Of a stretch of DNA of 34,767 bases, positions 31,966 to 34,767 are shown piece by piece (position 1 is the stretch's first letter; each line of letters starts with the position of its first letter). Made by a program: the position numbers and the translations under genes. The notes below the pieces were generated by a model that did no database searches, was not told the DNA's origin, and was given only the letters and a program-made list of their open reading frames with translations. This stretch comes from Nemertoderma westbladi. Its lineage: Eukaryota; Xenacoelomorpha; Nemertodermatida; Nemertodermatidae. The stretch is taken from contig JAUCBJ010000991.1 in assembly GCA_032718475.1 (NCBI GenBank), forward strand, positions 1 through 34,767. The letters are read 5' to 3'.

Positions 31966-33422
31966 TCTACTACGGTACTATTAATGTTAACGTCTTCTAA
32001 CGTATTGTTATTACCCCACCCCCCCCCCCCCCCCCCCCACCCCCCGCCCGTACGGTTACACCAGTCTAGGGTCTGTTGTCCGGTCCCTGTAAGTGGGGTA
32101 TTAACAAACGTTTCCATAACCTCTGGCCCCTCGTAAACACTACCCAAGCCAGCCTCACACACTGTTAGTCCCAACTGCGCCAGTTCTAGTCTGCGCTTCT
32201 GTTTGGCCTGATATTGCATAAGCCCCCTCAACCGAGAATGCATATCATCCCGCATGCGCTTTCCCGCTCGCTCTCTCTCTCTCTCTCTATCTTCTCGCAA
32301 ACTCTGGTTCGCTAACTCTGTTTCTCTTGCCATCCGCTCTCTACGCTCGCTCTCTACTCTCGCCTCCCGCTCTCTATATTCATTTGTTTCTCTCTCCACC
32401 CTCGCTGCCTCTCTCGCTTCTCGTTTTATGCGCTCGTTCTCCACTCTCGTTTCTCGCTCTTTACGTTCGTCTGCCTCTCTCACTTCTTGCTCTCAACAAT
32501 TTCTCGCTACCCTCTCAGCCCTATCTCTACACTCCCTCGCTAACTCTCTCTCTTTCTCTAGCAATGCAGTTCCCTCATCCAACTGCCTCTCTAATTCTTT
32601 CTGGTCTAGCGCCACTATGTCTAATTGACACGCCAGATCTATCTCTATCTCTATCCCATTATAGGATGTAGCGGACTTATCGGTCGCGACGGACTCCCGT
32701 CGCCTCTCTGTCCTACCAATTTTCCCCCGCTTTCTGGGGTTCTCGCTGACCGACGAGACCGAATCCTCGGGGTTAACCTCGGGTTCGCCCTCGTGCGGAT
32801 CCGCCCAACCCACTAACTTAATTCCCCTAGCATCCACTAAATATGGCCCTACGTACACCGCTTCAGGCTCCATAACCCCGGATCGCCACAGTTCGAATAG
32901 TTCGGTGGCGACCCCCCTCGCTCTCTCACTCCCCAGTTCTCCCTGCCCGAAACGGACTAGATATCTGAAATGTTTATTCGACTCACCTAGCCGCTGGCTC
33001 AACTTCCCCTGGTTTACCTTCTCTCCCTCTTTGGCTTCCCTCAATAGTTTCTTGGTGGCGTTGTAGGCCCGTTGAAGCCGATAGCTGGTCCCGATGTCCT
33101 CTTCGCCGACATCTCCTCCTCCTCTCCTGGTTCGGCGTCGTACCGACGGCCCCACCGTCGCCGTTCCAGTGGGCCGTCCGTCGCCCTTGGCCTGTGGCTG
33201 GCCGGCGACTTCGGTACTTCGACTGGCATCGTGTGTCGACTCGTCCCTTCCTTGTGGTAGATGGCCGCCCTCCGCTTGGGCTGCCGGATCGTCTCTCGTC
33301 AGCGAATCCGGCGTCGTGGGTCGATACTGTCGTGTCGCGGCCTCGTGGATCGTTTGGTTGGTGTCGTCCGAGGTCCGCGGCGGTGTCCTCTCTGCCTCTG
33401 ATAGTTGGGATCCTGTGCTCAT
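31961..33422 (-). pseudogene. Gag N-terminal half of outer BEL element, right side of insertion
   Basis: An ATG at 33422 (minus strand) opens a frame that reaches the insertion site at 31961, with one in-frame TGA at 32495-32493 (context NC-stop-EQEV). A CGA-to-TGA change is the simplest explanation. The first ~110 residues are Thr/Asp/Arg/Pro-rich and disordered. A conserved globular part follows (LGESNKHFRYLVRFGQGE, ARGVATELFELWRSGVMEP, VGPYLVDARGIKLVGWADP). After that comes a long Glu/Arg coiled coil (KELERQLDEGTALLEKE onward to ~32220), and then a Trp/Gly segment encoded by a G-rich tract (a run of 20 C on the plus strand at 32019-32038). Gag presumably forms the particle; no enzymatic motif is expected or seen. 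It continues at 22442 beyond the inner element. Confidence 0.85.
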
Positions 33423-33471
33423 CTTTGTTCTTTAGGCAGTCACAGTTTTGTGGTAGCTGGGTATCTTACAC

Positions 33472-34055
33472 TGTGACGGGATCAAGGGATCCCAACCAGT
33501 TTGTCAAACTACGCGTCACTGTGGTATTGGAATAAAAGAGTTTGTTGTTATCTCTTCGACGCTTGGTAGTTAATATTGATAAATGGATTGATAATATATG
33601 TAATAGCACATTTGATATATCGACAATAGCAGTATACTGGTAGGTAGGATATACAATATGTAATGACGGTGACGGTGTAAGATGTCACCGGTCTGCACTC
33701 AAACTAATGACTGGAACAACTGAATTGGTATCTCAATACATTGATAATATATGTAATCATTCCTACATTACTGTGGCCTTTGTCCAGTGGATGCTTTTCC
33801 CCGCTCCTATTGGTTGATAACCTACTTCACGCCTCTCACCTCTGTGGCAGTGCTTCCCCCCCTTGTTGCTATTTGCCCTCTCGAGGAGGTGAGACCTCTA
33901 ACCTCCCTTTGTGTGGCTTTTGGGGTTTGTGTTATCCCCGTTATTGGGTGTGATACGAGATTGGTTGTTATCAATCTCGTATCTCCAATATTGCTGAAAA
34001 AGGCGCCACTTCCCAACTTTATGAGGGTAATGAGGTGGAATTGAATCCGCTCACA
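33472..34055 (-). repeat. 5' LTR of outer element (584 bp)
   Basis: On the minus strand it begins TGTGAGCGGATTCAATTCC (34055) and ends GATCCCGTCACA (33472), the same termini as the inner element's LTRs. It keeps the same hairpins with changed sequence: GATACGAGATTG/CAATCTCGTATC, and GGGATC-CCTT-GATCCC before the end. The AATAAA loop of the other LTRs reads AATAAC here, so its polyadenylation signal is altered. The five bases beyond its start are TTTTT; the partner duplication is lost with the 3' end. Confidence 0.92.
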
Positions 34056-34067
34056 TTTTTTATATTA

Positions 34068-34338
34068 GTGAATGTTCTAGAACCTTAGTTTTTTTTTTAT
34101 GGTATATAGCTATTATTTTTTACTAGCTAGTAATTTTTGGAAATTATTTTGGTCATTAATATATTCTTCAACAGTTTAACCTGAAATATCATGGACTTTC
34201 ACATTTTTTATAATTTCTAAAAATACTAGCTAGCAAAAAACACTACCGGTAGCTATCATAAAGAACATATCTACTAATGTTCTAGAACTTTCACCAATAA
34301 CAAAAAAATTTAAAAACTCTAAAAAAGGATTGGTGAAA
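34068..34338. mobile_element. Foldback / MITE-like sequence
   Basis: GTGAATGTTCTAGAAC at 34068-34083 is matched in inverse by GTTCTAGAACTTTCAC at 34279-34294 (15 of 16). Further in, CTAGCTAGTAATTTTTGGAAATT (split as two shared blocks, near 34122-34145) is inverted near 34207-34233. A further perfect 10-bp pair, TTTCACCAAT 34289-34298 and ATTGGTGAAA 34329-34338, adds a second stem. The AT-rich, non-coding, hairpin form fits a small non-autonomous DNA element. No clear target duplication was identified. Confidence 0.5.
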
Positions 34339-34380
34339 AATGGCTGGGGTATCGACAGGGCGAAGTAGGGACCGTGTTGC

Positions 34381-34767
34381 TTAACCCCTTAGAGCCTATG
34401 ACGTCCAGTGCATGTCACCATGGACAACACTAAGACGTGCAGTGGACGTCATGCTGCAATACATGTTTTATTGGAAGGCTCTTGGTCTAGGTATACTGGT
34501 GGATAGTATGAAAGACATTTAGTGCTCTTCATGGCAAAAAATCCATTCTGTACTGTAGATATAGGCTTTATTGTAGACTGTATTATCAATGTTAGGTATA
34601 TGGCGTAATGCCAACCACAGTACAGTAGTACAGACTGACAGTAAGACCGTCAGACAGACAGACTATATTTATGTAAACGTGTAAACTGACATCAGAAATG
34701 AAATCAGCAACCCTTAACACCCCCATAGCGGGAATGTTGGTTAGTTAGTATACTTTCTTAAGTTTTG
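34381..34767 (+). mobile_element. Possible piggyBac-like terminal sequence (right end outside window)
   Basis: TTAA at 34381 is followed by CCCCTTAGAGCCTATG and then by an inverted pair, 34400-34416 and 34434-34450 (GACGTCCAGTGCATGTC against GACGTGCAGTGGACGTC, 15 of 17 pairing). A TTAA target next to a C-rich end with a nearby CGTC/GACG inverted repeat is the layout of piggyBac-like ends. No transposase is in the window and the other end is not seen. A chance palindrome is possible. Confidence 0.3.

Larger units (their letters stand above)
15808..34055 (-). mobile_element. Outer BEL/Pao retrotransposon (minus strand), split by a nested element
   Basis: Reading leftwards: 5' LTR 34055-33472, gag start 33422-31961, interruption by the inner element (31960-22443), then the rest of gag and pol from 22442 to about 15808. 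The two halves share the GGTTG that became the target duplication. Without the insertion the remaining element is about 8.7 kb. It has no 3' LTR, because homology to its sister copy stops inside the integrase C-terminal region. Gag is in several frames and pol has three stops, so the copy is dead. Confidence 0.9.

Overview
The window is animal genomic DNA, most likely from an invertebrate (a marine one is a guess), and it is dominated by LTR retrotransposons of the BEL/Pao superfamily. This rests on the domain order DUF1759 gag, CCHC knuckles, aspartic protease, YxDD reverse transcriptase, Pao/A17 region, RNase H, integrase and DUF5641. The DNA between elements is AT-rich, non-coding, and rich in short palindromes (TACCGGTA, TAGGCCTA). 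No host gene, tRNA, rRNA or bacterial-type feature was recognised. The species cannot be named from the sequence. Layout: (1) 1-1615, minus strand, the first ~538 codons of an unrecognised coiled-coil protein that runs off the left edge. (2) 1616-6037, AT-rich DNA with degenerate tandem repeats and hairpins. (3) 6038-13669, plus strand, BEL element 1: one gag-pol frame of 2543 amino-acid codons broken only by one in-frame TAA, followed by a polypurine tract and a putative 3' LTR start at 14030. Its 5' LTR was not found. (4) 13670-15808, non-coding DNA. (5) 15808-34055, minus strand, an outer BEL element of a second family. Its 5' LTR (33472-34055) and gag start (33422-31961) lie on the right and the rest of gag and pol (22442-15769) on the left. 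It is truncated in the integrase C-terminus and has no 3' LTR. (6) 22443-31960, plus strand, a second member of the same family inserted into the gag of the outer element. It has two LTRs (581 and 535 bp), TGTGA...TCACA ends and a perfect 5-bp target duplication GGTTG/GGTTG. (7) 34056-34767, a foldback (MITE-like) sequence and a possible piggyBac-like end. The most interesting part is in the inner element. It has lost most of gag, the protease and the start of RT, but downstream of pol, in the place where some LTR elements carry env, it has a ~2.65-kb decayed reading frame (about 28023-30681). That frame looks like a DEDD-type 3'-5' exonuclease joined to a charged linker and three CCHC zinc knuckles. 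I know of no BEL/Pao element described with such a gene, though I could not search. The family's LTRs also carry a set of conserved hairpins, one holding AATAAA in its loop. Both copies share an Asp-to-Asn change at a catalytic integrase position. All retroelement genes here are broken by stops, frameshifts or deletions, so none is expected to act on its own.
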